Source of the DNA: Sphingomonas aurantiaca
GTDB lineage: Bacteria; Pseudomonadota; Alphaproteobacteria; Sphingomonadales; Sphingomonadaceae
Assembly: GCF_003050705.1 (NCBI RefSeq)
Contig: NZ_QAOG01000001.1
Location: 186,001-250,000, forward strand
Length of the DNA stretch: 64,000 nucleotides
Direction of reading: 5' to 3'
Shown here: in pieces, positions 26,593 through 35,640 of the stretch
Position numbering within the stretch: position 1 is the first letter of the stretch
How the letters are laid out: each line of letters begins with the position of its first letter
Made by a program: the position numbers and the translations under genes
Notes under the pieces: model-generated
The model's input: the letters and a program-made list of their open reading frames with translations, nothing else
Databases searched by the model: none
Told to the model about the DNA's origin: nothing

Positions 26593-27043
26593 GTCGGCTG
26601 GCGCAGAGGCGCATTTTCGCGCGCTGGAATCGCTCTACGCGCAGGCGCCGATCAATCGCTTCTTCGAATCCTCGCTCGAAATCCCCGAAGCGGGTGTCGC
26701 GCGGATTCATTTCACGATCGACGAACGCCATTATCACGCGGGTGGCGCCGCGCATGGGACGAGCTATTTCAAGATGCTCGACGATGCGGCGTTCTACGCG
26801 TCGAACAGCCTCGTCACCGATCGTTTCCTGCTGACGACCGCGTTCAACCTCCTGCTCACGCGGCCGCTGAAGGTCGGACCGGTGATCGCCGAGGGCCGCT
26901 GGATCAGCGGCAAACGGCGCGTGTTCGTCGCGGATGCGCGGCTAATCGATGCGGACGGCGAGGAGGCCGCGCGCGGCACGGGGACTTTCATGCGCTCGCG
27001 GATCACGCTCGCCGGCCTGCCCGGATACCGCGCGCCGGCATGA
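26582..27043 (+). CDS. Hotdog-fold thioesterase, PaaI/MaoC-like
   Basis: 153 residues with the hotdog fold signature Y-H-A-G-G-A-A-H-G-T-S-Y-F-K-M-L-D-D-A-A-F-style helix, where the acidic Asp and the H-G position are those used by PaaI-type acyl-CoA thioesterases. It overlaps ptsN by 11 bases and the next gene by 4, so it is part of the ptsN operon. The substrate is unknown. Confidence 0.82.
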   Translation: MPPESAGAEAHFRALESLYAQAPINRFFESSLEIPEAGVARIHFTIDERHYHAGGAAHGTSYFKMLDDAAFYASNSLVTDRFLLTTAFNLLLTRPLKVGPVIAEGRWISGKRRVFVADARLIDADGEEAARGTGTFMRSRITLAGLPGYRAPA

Positions 27044-27366
27044 GCGGCCGGCTGCCCAGCGGCGTGCTCGTCAGCGCCCTCCTTCGCCGAGTCAACGACG
27101 CCGGCGGCTTTGGCGCGGTGATGGCGAAAGGCGATCCGCAAGGGGGCGCGATCCTGGTCATCGCGGTCGACAAAGGGGCCCCTCCCCGCCTGCTGGAACG
27201 CGGGCTCGGGCCCGATGGGCGGACGGTGATGATCGACTCGACTCCGGCCGAGGACCCCGACGGCTATTGGCGGCGGCGGCGCGCACGCGACCCCGATCTG
27301 TGGGTCATCGAGGTGGACATCGCAGCGGCGGAACGGTTCGCCGCTGAAACGATCCTCGACGATTGA
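27040..27366 (+). CDS. DUF1491-family protein
   Basis: 108 residues. The layout L-P-S-G-V-L-V-S-A-L-L-R-R, G-D-P-x-G-G-A-I-L-V and W-V-I-E-V-D-I matches DUF1491, a small alphaproteobacterial family of unknown function. A D-P-D-G-Y-W segment lies in the middle. The ATG overlaps the thioesterase stop (ATGA). A CCCCCC/GGGGGG hairpin follows 6 bases after the stop (27373-27393) and may end the operon. Confidence 0.8.
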   Translation: MSGRLPSGVLVSALLRRVNDAGGFGAVMAKGDPQGGAILVIAVDKGAPPRLLERGLGPDGRTVMIDSTPAEDPDGYWRRRRARDPDLWVIEVDIAAAERFAAETILDD

Positions 27367-27519
27367 CTCGAAAGCCCCCCCAATAGAGGGGGATTCCAAC
27401 ATTGAATGGCGTTGTGCTGGGCCGGGTGCGATCCGGATCAGTTACGCAGTCGGGGGGATGCTCGGACGATCGGCTTGTACGATCGCTTTCGTGGTTCAAC
27501 CGCATCTGAATAAGTTTGA

Positions 27520-28167
27520 ATGACGATTCTTCAGCGGGCTGCGACGATCGCAGTCATGACCTTCTCTCTCGCCGGCTTGCTCGGCAACAGCGCTCCCGGC
27601 AAGGCAACCGGTCTCGATCGCTCGACCACCAATCTCACTGCTCTTGCTAATCTAAACGCCCTCTCCCCGCAGAATGTTCCGCAGATCGCTCCAGTCGCAA
27701 CCCCCGTTGCTGCCGTCGAGCCCGTCGCCACGAACGCTGCCACGGCCGAAGCCGAAGAATTCGACACGCTCGCCCAGGCCGTCGCCGCGCAGGACAGCGC
27801 CGCCGCCGACGATGCGCTCCAGTGCCTTGCCGGCGCGATCTATTTCGAATCCAAGGGTGAGCCGCTGACCGGCCAGCTCGCCGTCGCCGAAGTCATCATC
27901 AACCGCGCCAAGTCGGGTCGTTTCCCCGCCGACGTCTGCGCCGTCGTCAAGCAGCGCGGCCAGTTCAGCTTCGTCCGCGGTGGCCAGATCCCCACGATCA
28001 ACGCCGGCACCGCCTATCGCACCGCGATCGCGGTCGCCAAGGTCGCGCTCGCAGACGCCTGGAACAGCCCAGCCGAGAAGGCGCTGTACTTCAACACCGC
28101 CGATCGCCGTCCTTCGGTTCGCGCGGTCAAGGTCGCCTCGATCGGCAACCACGTCTTCTATCGCTGA
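27520..28167 (+). CDS. SleB-type cell wall hydrolase
   Basis: A 215-residue exported peptidoglycan hydrolase. N-terminal signal (M-T-I-L-Q-R-A-A-T-I-A-V-M-T-F-S-L-A-G-L-L), then a ~75-residue Ala/Val/Thr-rich linker. The Hydrolase_2 domain spans residues ~100-215, with C-L-A-G-A-I-Y-F-E-S-K-G-E (catalytic Glu) and V-I-N-R-type V-I-I-N-R-A-K. It ends at the family's H-V-F-Y. SleB-like lytic transglycosylases remodel the wall. Flanked by intergenic gaps, so probably monocistronic. Confidence 0.9.
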   Translation: MTILQRAATIAVMTFSLAGLLGNSAPGKATGLDRSTTNLTALANLNALSPQNVPQIAPVATPVAAVEPVATNAATAEAEEFDTLAQAVAAQDSAAADDALQCLAGAIYFESKGEPLTGQLAVAEVIINRAKSGRFPADVCAVVKQRGQFSFVRGGQIPTINAGTAYRTAIAVAKVALADAWNSPAEKALYFNTADRRPSVRAVKVASIGNHVFYR

Positions 28168-28260
28168 GCGCGTAACACTCTCGGGCGATCCGTCGCCACC
28201 AGCGATACCACAATCCGTGAATGAGCTTGCCTCGTTCGCGGATTGTTCTATTTCCGGGCT

Positions 28261-28770
28261 ATGCTCGACATGCCACCGGACTCCTGCATCGACAAACCGG
28301 GATCACCCCCCGATGCCATGATGTGCGCCGCTGACGTGGCGCGCGGCGTGATCCGGATGCTGCTGCGCCACGACCTTGTAGCGATGACCGAAGTACCGCT
28401 TGATGGCGGCCGTCGCGCCGACCTCATGGCGGTCGATGCGCGCGGGCAGATCGTGATCGTCGAGATCAAGGTCTCGCGCGCGGACCTGCTCGGCGACGGG
28501 AAATGGCCCGACTATCTCGCCCATTGCGACCGGTATTTCTGGGCGGTGCCGGCGGGGTTCGACACCGCGCCGCTGCACGGCCCCGTGTTCCTGCCCGAGC
28601 GGACCGGGATCATCGTCGCGGACCGCTATGATGCGGCGATCGTGCGCGAGGCGCATACCACCCCCCTGCCCGCGCATGTCCGCAAGCGCGGGACGCTGGC
28701 CTTTGCGCGGCGCGCCGCACGGCGGTTGATCGCACAGATCGACCCCGATGCGGATGGGTTGGCGTTCTGA
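28261..28770 (+). CDS. mmcB: MmcB-family DNA repair protein
   Basis: A 169-residue PD-(D/E)XK nuclease-like protein. The core is R-R-A-D-L-M-A-V-D followed by I-V-I-V-E-I-K-V-S, giving the catalytic D-x(n)-E-x-K. D-Y-L-A-H-C-D-R-Y-F-W-A-V-P is the MmcB signature. In Caulobacter MmcB is a methylation-controlled DNA repair gene. Start options are ATG 28261 and ATG 28318; residues before the second are not conserved-looking. Confidence 0.85.
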   Translation: MLDMPPDSCIDKPGSPPDAMMCAADVARGVIRMLLRHDLVAMTEVPLDGGRRADLMAVDARGQIVIVEIKVSRADLLGDGKWPDYLAHCDRYFWAVPAGFDTAPLHGPVFLPERTGIIVADRYDAAIVREAHTTPLPAHVRKRGTLAFARRAARRLIAQIDPDADGLAF

Positions 28771-28777
28771 GCACGCC

Positions 28778-28806
28778 CGTCATCCTGACGAAAGTCAGGA
28801 TGACGG
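28778..28806. terminator. Short GTCATCC hairpin between convergent genes
   Basis: CCGTCATCCTGACGAAAGTCAGGATGACGG is a near-perfect single stem-loop, the minimal unit of the window's main REP family. It lies between mmcB (+) and the ankyrin gene (-) and could act as a bidirectional transcription or mRNA-end barrier. Confidence 0.7.
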
Positions 28807-28832
28807 ATGAGGGATTCGTGGCGAGTGCCCGT

Positions 28833-29438
28833 TCAGAACTTCGGCCCCGAGACCGCCTTCTTCACCTTCTTCGGCGCATCGGCGAGCAGCTTGGTCACGA
28901 CCGGGTTGCGGCCGTCCTGCTTGGCATAGTCGCGCGCGGACATGCCCGCCATGATATCCGCCTGGTCGGGATCGGCGCCCTCGGTCAGCAACACCCGGAT
29001 CATGCCGACGTCGCGCCGCTGCACCGCGCGGATCAGCGGCGTTTCGCCCGCCGAATTGGCAAGGTTCGGGTTCGCGCCCGCGGCGGTCAGGATCGGGATC
29101 ATGCCCGTCTGGCCCAGCGTCACCGCCAGCAGCAACGGGGTGTTGCCCTTGCCGTCGCGCAGGTTCGCGTCGGCGCCCTTCTGCAACAGGAACCGCAGAT
29201 ACACCTCGTCGCTGCGCTTGATGACGATGTGGAGCGCGCCCTCGCCGCTGGTGACGTCGCGCGTGTTGATGATGTTGCTGCCCGGGCGGCCGAGCATCTC
29301 GAGCACGTCGTTGTTCTTGGCATCGCGCACCGCGGACAGGAACTTGTACCCCTCCGACTGGCCTTGCGCGAAGGATGGCGTGGCGACGCCCAGCGCCGGC
29401 GTGAGAATGGCGGCGGCGAGCATCAGGCGAATACGCAT
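28833..29438 (-). CDS. Exported ankyrin-repeat protein
   Basis: 201 residues. A Sec signal peptide (M-R-I-R-L-M-L-A-A-A-I-L, cleavage near S-F-A-Q) is followed by four ankyrin repeats at ~60-180, shown by G-E-G-A-L-H-I-V, G-N-T-P-L-L-L-A-V, G-E-T-P-L-I-R-A-V and L-L-x-x-G-A-D-x-N. It ends in a Lys-rich tail. Probably periplasmic, mediating protein contacts; partner unknown. I start at ATG 29438 because it begins the signal peptide. Confidence 0.88.
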   Translation of the reverse strand: MRIRLMLAAAILTPALGVATPSFAQGQSEGYKFLSAVRDAKNNDVLEMLGRPGSNIINTRDVTSGEGALHIVIKRSDEVYLRFLLQKGADANLRDGKGNTPLLLAVTLGQTGMIPILTAAGANPNLANSAGETPLIRAVQRRDVGMIRVLLTEGADPDQADIMAGMSARDYAKQDGRNPVVTKLLADAPKKVKKAVSGPKF

Positions 29439-29517
29439 CGAGAGACTTCCTTGGTTCGTCCTGGATATAGGCCGACGCTTGCGCCGCAGTAGCGAACAGA
29501 TCAAGGCTGGCGGCATC

Positions 29518-30099
29518 ATGACCATGCGTTTCATCCTTTTCAGCGCCCTTGCCCTAACGGCGTGCAATGCCTCCGCACCGCCCGCAAAACCCCCGCTCGA
29601 AGGCGCCCGGATCGGCGGGGCCTTCGCGCTGACGGACCAGAATGGCCAGGCCGTCACCGAGCGGAGTTTCGCCGGCAAATACCGGATCATGTATTTCGGC
29701 TACACCTTCTGTCCCGATGTGTGTCCGACGGATGTCCAGGCGATCGGCGCCGCGGTGAAAACGCTCGAGTCGAGCGACCCCGTACTGGCGGCGAAGATCG
29801 TCCCGGTGTTCGTAACGGTCGATCCGGCACGCGATACGCCGGCGGTGCTCAAGCAGTTCGTCTCGGCCTTCCACCCGCGTATGGTCGGGCTGACCGGCAC
29901 CGATGCGCAGATCGCCCGGATCAAGACCGACTATGCGGTCTATTCGAGCAAGGGCGATGCGTCGCCGGGCGGCGGCTACCTCGTAAACCACTCCCGCCAA
30001 GCCTATCTGATGGACCCGGACGGCAAGCCCCTCGCTTTGCTGCCGCAGGAAAAAGGGCCCGATGCCGTGGCGACAGAGATCAAGCGCTGGGCCCGGTGA
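29518..30099 (+). CDS. SCO1/SenC-family copper chaperone lipoprotein
   Basis: Delivers copper to the CuA centre of cytochrome c oxidase. 193 residues. The lipobox L-T-A-C puts lipidated Cys at 16. Copper ligands are Cys65 and Cys69 in F-C-P-D-V-C-P-T-D and His158 in L-V-N-H-S-R. D-P-x-R-D-T is also conserved. It is divergent from the ankyrin gene across ~80 bases and overlaps the next gene (GTGA). Confidence 0.93.
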   Translation: MTMRFILFSALALTACNASAPPAKPPLEGARIGGAFALTDQNGQAVTERSFAGKYRIMYFGYTFCPDVCPTDVQAIGAAVKTLESSDPVLAAKIVPVFVTVDPARDTPAVLKQFVSAFHPRMVGLTGTDAQIARIKTDYAVYSSKGDASPGGGYLVNHSRQAYLMDPDGKPLALLPQEKGPDAVATEIKRWAR

Positions 30100-30530
30100 G
30101 CGCACGCTTCTGGGAAGATACGCCGATCGAGCAACTCGATCGCGGCCAATGGGAGGCCTTGTGCGACGGCTGCGGCAAATGCTGCATCCACAAGCTCGAG
30201 GATGAGGAAACCGGCGAACTCGTCGCGACCAATGTCTCGTGCCGCCTGCTCGACCGGCGCAGCGGGCAATGCTCCGATTACCGGCACCGGCACGCCTATG
30301 TGCCCGAATGCGTGCGGCTGACGACCGGCAACGTCCACGGGATCGACTGGCTGCCCTCGACCTGCGCCTACCGCCTGCGCGCCGCGGGCGAGCAGCTGCC
30401 CGAATGGCATTACCTGGTCTGCGGCGACCGCGAGGCGGTCCACCGCGCCAAGCAGTCCGTGCGCGGCTGGACCGTCAGCGAGGACGAGGCCGGCGAGCTC
30501 GAATATCACGTGATCGACCGCGAACTGTAA
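30096..30530 (+). CDS. YcgN-family cysteine-cluster protein (UPF0260)
   Basis: A 144-residue protein with the Cys motif C-D-G-C-G-K-C-C-I-H-K at ~23-33, then C-R-L-L-D-R and Y-V-P-E-C-V-R-L-T, as in the YcgN/YkgJ group thought to bind zinc or an Fe-S cluster. Function unknown. It starts with GTG inside the SCO1 stop (GTGA). W-L-P-S-T-C-A-Y and W-H-Y-L-V-C-G-D are later family markers. Confidence 0.9.
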   Translation: MSARFWEDTPIEQLDRGQWEALCDGCGKCCIHKLEDEETGELVATNVSCRLLDRRSGQCSDYRHRHAYVPECVRLTTGNVHGIDWLPSTCAYRLRAAGEQLPEWHYLVCGDREAVHRAKQSVRGWTVSEDEAGELEYHVIDREL

Positions 30531-30545
30531 GCCGGTGCGCGCACG

Positions 30546-31220
30546 ATGATTGAGGGTCTGGAGATCGTCCGTCACCCCCGTGCGCGTCGCGCGCGTCTGT
30601 CGATCGATCCCGCGAGCGGCCGCGCGCGGCTCGTGCTGCCCAAGCGGGCGGCGCTGAAGCAGGCGCTGGCCTGGGCGGAGGACAAGGCCGACTGGATCGC
30701 CGAACAGCGCGCGTTGCTGCCCCTGCCCCGCCCGTTCGAGCCCGGTGCGGTACTGACCGTCGCCGACGAGGCGCTGACAATCGCATGGGAACCAGGGAGC
30801 CGCCGGACGGTCGTCCGCGATGGCGCGGTCCTGTCGCTGTCGGGGCCGCCCGAAACGATTTCCCGTCGCGTCGAGGCCTGGCTGAAACGCACCGCGCTGG
30901 CCGTCCTGGAAACCGAAACCGCCGAATATGCCGCCAAGGCCAAGGTAACCGTCGCACAGGTCGCGGTCGGCGACGCCAAGGGCCGCTGGGGCAGCTGCGC
31001 CTCGAGCGGGGTCATCCGCTATAGCTGGCGGCTGATCCTGGCGCCGAGCTGGGTCCGCCGCGCCACCGTCGCGCACGAAGTCGCACACCGGGTCCACATG
31101 AACCACGCGCCGGTGTTCCACGCACTGGTCGAGCAGCTGTACGGCGAAGACCCGACCCCCGCGCGCGTCTGGCTACGCACGCACGGCGCAGGGCTTCACT
31201 GGTTCGGGCGGTCTTCCTGA
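30546..31220 (+). CDS. YgjP-like metallopeptidase domain protein (SprT/M48 clan)
   Basis: 224 residues. Zinc motif H-E-V-A-H at 177-181 with a third His at 187 or 192 (M-N-H-A-P-V-F-H). R-W-G-S-C-A-S-S-G and Y-S-W-R-L-I-L-A-P precede it, all typical of the DUF45/YgjP family. Probably cytosolic, with a possible proteolytic role. It starts 15 bases after the YcgN gene and its last 25 bases overlap the 3' end of the convergent PBP1A gene. Confidence 0.88.
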   Translation: MIEGLEIVRHPRARRARLSIDPASGRARLVLPKRAALKQALAWAEDKADWIAEQRALLPLPRPFEPGAVLTVADEALTIAWEPGSRRTVVRDGAVLSLSGPPETISRRVEAWLKRTALAVLETETAEYAAKAKVTVAQVAVGDAKGRWGSCASSGVIRYSWRLILAPSWVRRATVAHEVAHRVHMNHAPVFHALVEQLYGEDPTPARVWLRTHGAGLHWFGRSS

Positions 31221-33382
31221 TCCCGGTCGCTCTGGAAGCGCTGAGTCTGGACCTGGTCGCGCGGCACGTCGCGCTGGAGTGGCTGCCGCCCCGCGGGTGA
31301 CGGCTCGCGCCGTTCGCGCCCGGTGACACGGTCGATCCAATCCTGGTTCATCTGCTGCGGCGGTGCCACGGGCGGCGCCGGAGTCTCGGGCTGATCCGCA
31401 TCGGGCCGCGCCAGCGTGTCGCCGGTCTGCGAGTCGGTCGGAACGGGCACGCCGTCCTGCGCGATCGGGTTGCCATCCGCATCGACCGCCATCTGGCCAT
31501 TGTCGGGCTGGCCAAAATAGCTCTCCTCGTCGGGTTCGAGCTGCCATTCGGGCAACGTCACCTGCGTATCGAACTGTTCGATCGGACGGCTGGCGGTCGC
31601 GGGCTTCATGAACGCCGCCCAGGCCTTGGCCGGCGCGGTGCCGCCGTGCAACCCGGCGATCGGCCTGGCATCGTCGCGACCCATCCACACGCCGGTGGTG
31701 ATGCCGCTGGAGAAGCCCAGGAACCAGCCGTCCTTCGATGCGCTGGTCGTCCCCGTCTTGCCCGCGACGGGGCGGCCGATCTGCGCGGCGCGACCGGTGC
31801 CGGTGTTGACCGCGGTCTGCAGCAGATCGGTCATCTCCGCGGCGACATAGGGCGCGACGAGCACATGGCTGCGGTCGACCTCATGCGTGTAGATCGTCTG
31901 GCCATTGGCCGTCACGCGCGTGATTCCATAGGGCGTGACCGCGACGCCCTTGTTGGCGACCGAGGCGAAGGCACGCGTCATGTCGATCACGCGCACTTCC
32001 GAGGTGCCGAGCACCATCGACGGATGCGTATTGACCGGCGTCGTGATCCCGAACCGCCGCGCCATGTCCGCGACCGTGGTGAAGCCGACCTCCTGGCCCA
32101 GCTTGGCGGCCACGGTGTTGAGCGAATAGGCGAACGCGGTGCGCAGCGAGACGGCACCGGAATTGCGCCTGGAATCGTTGCGCGGGCTCCAGCCGCTGAT
32201 CGTGACGGGCTCGTCGACGATCGAATCCGCGGGCTTGTGGCCCGCCTCGAGCGCGGCAAGGTACACGAACAGCTTGAACGACGAGCCCGGCTGGCGGACC
32301 GCCTGCGTCGCGCGGTTGTAGATCGACGAGACGTAATCCTTGCCGCCGACCATCGCGCGCACTTCGCCGCCCCGATCGAGCGCGACTAGCGCGCCCTGCG
32401 CGCCCGGTGGCGCATTGGCGCGGATCGCCTCGTCCGCCTGGCGCTGCATCGTCAGGTCGAGCGTCGTCCAGACCTCGAGCGGCTCGGTCGTCTCGTCGAT
32501 CAGCGTATCGAGCTGCGGCAACGCCCAGTCGGTGAAGTAGCGGACGCTGTTCTGCTTGGGTTCGGGCGCGAGCTTGAGGCCCGATATATCGGCATCGGCC
32601 GCCTGCGATGCGGTGATCGCCCCCGTCTCGCGCATCGTCTCCAGCACCACGCCCGCGCGGCCCATCGCGGCCTCGGCATCGGCGGTCGGCGAGTAGTTGG
32701 ACGGCGCCTTGACGAGGCCTGCGATGACCGCGGCCTCGGCCAGGCTCAGATGATCTGCGCCGTGACCGAAGAATTTGCGGCTCGCGGCGTCGATCCCGTA
32801 CGCGCCGCCGCCATAATAGACCTTGTTGAGATAGAGTTCGAGGATCTGGTCCTTGGTGAACTTCCACTCCAGCGCGAACGCCAGGATGCCCTCGCGGAAC
32901 TTGCGGCCGAACTTCTTCTGGTTGTTGAGGAAGACGGTGCGCGCAAGCTGCTGCGTGATCGTCGATCCACCTTGCGTCCAGTGGCCGCGATCATAGCGCA
33001 CCTTCACCGACCGCGCGACGCCGACCGGGTCGATGCCGATATGCGAGCGGAAGCGGCGATCCTCGACCGAGACGGTCGCGTCGCGCATCACCTGGGGGAT
33101 CTGGCTGTACGGCAGCCATTCGCCGAAGCTCGGCCCCATCGACACGATCACCGTGCCGTCGGCGGCATGGACTCGGATCATCTGGCCGTTCGGCGAGGAT
33201 TTCAGGCTGTCGAAGCTCGGCAGCTGCGACATCGCGACATAGACCGCGATCGCCAGTGCACCGAGTGCGAGCACCCCGATCCCGACACAGAGCTGAAGGG
33301 TGACGACCAGCCGCCGCCGCCAGCGTGACGCCGGTGGAGTGGGGGGCCGACGGGACGGGGAAGCAGAACGCGTACGAGCCAT
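31196..33382 (-). CDS. Penicillin-binding protein 1A, bifunctional class A
   Basis: Polymerises and cross-links peptidoglycan. 728 residues. One N-terminal membrane helix (~25-50), GT51 domain with E-D-R-R-F (Glu107), G-G-S-T-I-T-Q-Q-L-A and Y-L-N-K-V-Y-Y-G-G-G-A-Y-G. The transpeptidase has S-x-x-K at Ser367 (G-S-S-F-K), S-L-N at 420-422 and K-T-G at 542-544. The last ~90 residues are Pro/Gln/Asp-rich and disordered. It lacks the large OB insertion of enterobacterial PBP1A, so it is closer to PbpC/PBP1a-short forms. Convergent overlap with the YgjP gene. Confidence 0.93.
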   Translation of the reverse strand: MARTRSASPSRRPPTPPASRWRRRLVVTLQLCVGIGVLALGALAIAVYVAMSQLPSFDSLKSSPNGQMIRVHAADGTVIVSMGPSFGEWLPYSQIPQVMRDATVSVEDRRFRSHIGIDPVGVARSVKVRYDRGHWTQGGSTITQQLARTVFLNNQKKFGRKFREGILAFALEWKFTKDQILELYLNKVYYGGGAYGIDAASRKFFGHGADHLSLAEAAVIAGLVKAPSNYSPTADAEAAMGRAGVVLETMRETGAITASQAADADISGLKLAPEPKQNSVRYFTDWALPQLDTLIDETTEPLEVWTTLDLTMQRQADEAIRANAPPGAQGALVALDRGGEVRAMVGGKDYVSSIYNRATQAVRQPGSSFKLFVYLAALEAGHKPADSIVDEPVTISGWSPRNDSRRNSGAVSLRTAFAYSLNTVAAKLGQEVGFTTVADMARRFGITTPVNTHPSMVLGTSEVRVIDMTRAFASVANKGVAVTPYGITRVTANGQTIYTHEVDRSHVLVAPYVAAEMTDLLQTAVNTGTGRAAQIGRPVAGKTGTTSASKDGWFLGFSSGITTGVWMGRDDARPIAGLHGGTAPAKAWAAFMKPATASRPIEQFDTQVTLPEWQLEPDEESYFGQPDNGQMAVDADGNPIAQDGVPVPTDSQTGDTLARPDADQPETPAPPVAPPQQMNQDWIDRVTGRERREPSPAGRQPLQRDVPRDQVQTQRFQSDRDQEDRPNQ

Positions 33383-33427
33383 GTAGCTCGCGGAATTACG
33401 CGCTATGCCCCCGCCCTACAAGCGGCA

Positions 33428-33838
33428 TCAAGCCGCGGCGTTTGCTTTGCGCGGCCGGAATTCGAGCGACAGCGAATTCATGCAGTAACGCTGCCCGGTC
33501 GGTGGCGGGCCGTCGGGGAAGACATGCCCCATATGGCTGTCGCAGCGCGCGCACCGCGTCTCGATCCGCGTCATGCCATGGCTGCGATCCGCGTGATCGG
33601 TGACCGCATCGGGGCCGATCGGCTGCGTGAAGCTCGGCCAGCCCGAGCCCGAATCATATTTGTCCGCGCTGTCGAACAGTTCGTTCGAGCACGCCGCGCA
33701 CCGGTAGATGCCATCGGCCTTGTTGTCGTTCAGCGCGCCGGCAAACGCGCGTTCGGTGCCCGCCTCGCGCAGCACGTGATATTGTTCGGGGGTGAGTCGC
33801 TTGCGCCACTCGGCTTCGGAAAGATTGAGCTGATCCAT
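33428..33838 (-). CDS. msrB: Peptide-methionine (R)-S-oxide reductase
   Basis: Repairs the R form of oxidised methionine. 136 residues. Zinc Cys pairs at C47/C50 (Y-R-C-A-A-C) and C96/C99 (R-C-A-R-C-D), catalytic Cys119 in Q-R-Y-C-M-N-S-L-S. Substrate pocket G-S-G-W-P-S-F and H-M-G-H-V-F-P-D-G are intact. It lies 54 bases downstream of the type III PKS operon on the same strand, but is a household gene. Confidence 0.95.
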   Translation of the reverse strand: MDQLNLSEAEWRKRLTPEQYHVLREAGTERAFAGALNDNKADGIYRCAACSNELFDSADKYDSGSGWPSFTQPIGPDAVTDHADRSHGMTRIETRCARCDSHMGHVFPDGPPPTGQRYCMNSLSLEFRPRKANAAA

Positions 33839-33892
33839 GGGTTTGAATCTCGTGCTGGCGGGACGGATTTCAAGATGCCGGGAGGGCGAAGG

Positions 33893-34981
33893 TCAGGTCT
33901 GGCCGATCCGCGTTGCATTGGCGATGATCTGGATCAAGCCAGGGCGCAAAAGCGGGAGCAGCCACGCCGCGCGCCTGCTCTCCGCCACCTGCCGGACGGC
34001 GCCGGCGATACCGATCGGGCGGGCGAGGCGACGCGCGAAATCCTCCTGCCACCGCTCGGCGGATCCGGGCCCGCCGCGGACATAGGCCTGGGCGGCGGCG
34101 ACCCCGCTGGCGAGCGCGATGCCCATCCCTTCCCCCGCGAGCGACGGGATGACTCCGGCCTGGTCGCCGAGCCGGAACAGCGCACCCACGCCCACGCGTT
34201 GCCGCCAGCCATAGGGGACGTTGGCGATCGCATCGATCGACGCACGTCCGTCGATCAACGCGATCCATTCGCCGAGCGCGGGCATGTCGCGCCCTAGTGC
34301 TGCCAGCAGCTGCGCAGGTGATCCGGCAGCCTGCAAGCGCGACCGATGCACCGCGAGGCACAGGTTCGCGGTGCCATCCTCCTGCAAGGCAAGCCCCGCA
34401 TAGCCGCGATCGAACAGGTGCAATTCGATGCCACCGTCGAGCGCGCGGCGCAGCGCAGGGGAGGGCGCGATCCGGACCCGCAGCCCCAGCGTCGGATCGA
34501 TACCGCGCGCAGTCTCGGGCCGCGCCATGCCGCGCACGTCCTGCTTGCCGCTCGCGAGGAACAGCGCGTCGGGGGTGAAGGTGGCGCCATCGGCGGTGCG
34601 CACCGTCAGGCCGTCAATCTCGCGCACGGTGACGCCGCGCTCGATCGGCGTGCCGAGCCGTGCAGCGTGCGCGAGCATGACGCTGTCGAGGCGGCGTCGC
34701 GTGACCGACACCGCGGCATGCGGCAGCGCGGCGTCCGCGCGCCGCGTCCCGGCATAGATGCGCGCGCGGGTCACGCGGGTAGGGTTGAGCATATCGGGAT
34801 CGATCCCGAGCCCGGCCAGCGTCTCAAGCGTCCGCCAGCTCAGGAACCCGCCGCAGATCGCATCGCCCGTCTCGCGTGAGCGCTCGACGAGCAGATGTGG
34901 CAGGCCCGCACGTGCGAGCCCGATCGCCGTCGCGGCCCCGGCGAGCCCGCCGCCAACGATCAGCGCAGGCGTTCGACGCAT
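33893..34981 (-). CDS. FAD-dependent oxidoreductase, geranylgeranyl-reductase/UbiH-like (PKS operon)
   Basis: 362 residues. N-terminal Rossmann fold A-L-I-V-G-G-G-L-A-G-A-A-T-A, then V-E-R-S at the end of strand 2. The second FAD site is F-R-L-G-D-Q-A-G-V-I-P-S-L-A-G-E-G-M-G-I-A, where the family has G-D-A-A. Such flavoproteins hydroxylate or reduce aromatic or isoprenoid substrates. The start overlaps the methyltransferase by 22 bases. Third gene of the polyketide operon, so it probably tailors the product (inference). Confidence 0.85.
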   Translation of the reverse strand: MRRTPALIVGGGLAGAATAIGLARAGLPHLLVERSRETGDAICGGFLSWRTLETLAGLGIDPDMLNPTRVTRARIYAGTRRADAALPHAAVSVTRRRLDSVMLAHAARLGTPIERGVTVREIDGLTVRTADGATFTPDALFLASGKQDVRGMARPETARGIDPTLGLRVRIAPSPALRRALDGGIELHLFDRGYAGLALQEDGTANLCLAVHRSRLQAAGSPAQLLAALGRDMPALGEWIALIDGRASIDAIANVPYGWRQRVGVGALFRLGDQAGVIPSLAGEGMGIALASGVAAAQAYVRGGPGSAERWQEDFARRLARPIGIAGAVRQVAESRRAAWLLPLLRPGLIQIIANATRIGQT

Positions 34982-35640
34982 AACCGGAACGGAAAGACGC
35001 GGCGGACGGTCGCGGCGGAAATATCGGCCTCGGCGAGGATCGGCGGCCACTCGTCGGGGCGATAGCTGCGCGCGATCGACAGCGTCCCGTCATGCCGGAC
35101 GATCGGGTGCCAGCGCGCCAGCGTCGCGAGGATCGGGAAGCCCCAATGCGCAAAACCGTGGCGGTGCAGGTCGTTGACGAACCATCCCGCGCTCGCATGC
35201 CGCTCCATGAAGCGCAGGAACGCGACGAGCTGATCGCGGCTCATGTGGTGCGCGACGAGACTGCTGACGATGACGTCCCACGGCTCGTCGGCAAGGTCGG
35301 CATAGTCGCCGGTGACGTAGCGGATATCGCCGCCATGCGCGCGCGCCGCCTGTTCGCTGCGCGGGTTGAGATCGACCCCGACGAGCTCCGCCGCGATGCC
35401 GCGCGCGGCGGCCCAGCGTGCGATCCGCCGCAGCATGTCGCCATCGCCAAAGCCCACGTCGAGCAGCCGGAAGGTCTTGCGCCCCGCGATCGCCCGCGCG
35501 AGGAAATCGAGCGTCGGGCGGCGCGCCATCGTGACGGTGTTCACGCTCGCCAGATCGCCGACCACATCGGCATAGGTCGCGGCGTCGAGATCGTCCGCGT
35601 CCATCAGCTCCTCGGCCTGGCTGCGCGTGGCGAGCGTCAT
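34960..35640 (-). CDS. SAM-dependent methyltransferase (PKS operon)
   Basis: 226 residues, class I methyltransferase fold. Motif I is L-L-D-V-G-F-G-D-G-D-M (~59-69), with an acidic residue in V-G-V-D-L-N-P-R after strand 2. The later helices include H-H-M-S-R-D-Q-L and N-D-L-H-R-H-G-F-A-H. Its ATG overlaps the PKS stop by 4 bases (ATGA). By analogy with PKS-methyltransferase pairs such as BpsA-BpsB it may methylate an alkylpyrone or resorcinol; the actual substrate is unknown. Confidence 0.87.
   Translation of the reverse strand: MTLATRSQAEELMDADDLDAATYADVVGDLASVNTVTMARRPTLDFLARAIAGRKTFRLLDVGFGDGDMLRRIARWAAARGIAAELVGVDLNPRSEQAARAHGGDIRYVTGDYADLADEPWDVIVSSLVAHHMSRDQLVAFLRFMERHASAGWFVNDLHRHGFAHWGFPILATLARWHPIVRHDGTLSIARSYRPDEWPPILAEADISAATVRRVFPFRLCVERLR

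Noticed and set aside
28243..28260. TTG start for mmcB at 28243
   Set aside because: It adds six residues with no SD; ATG 28261 or 28318 is more plausible.
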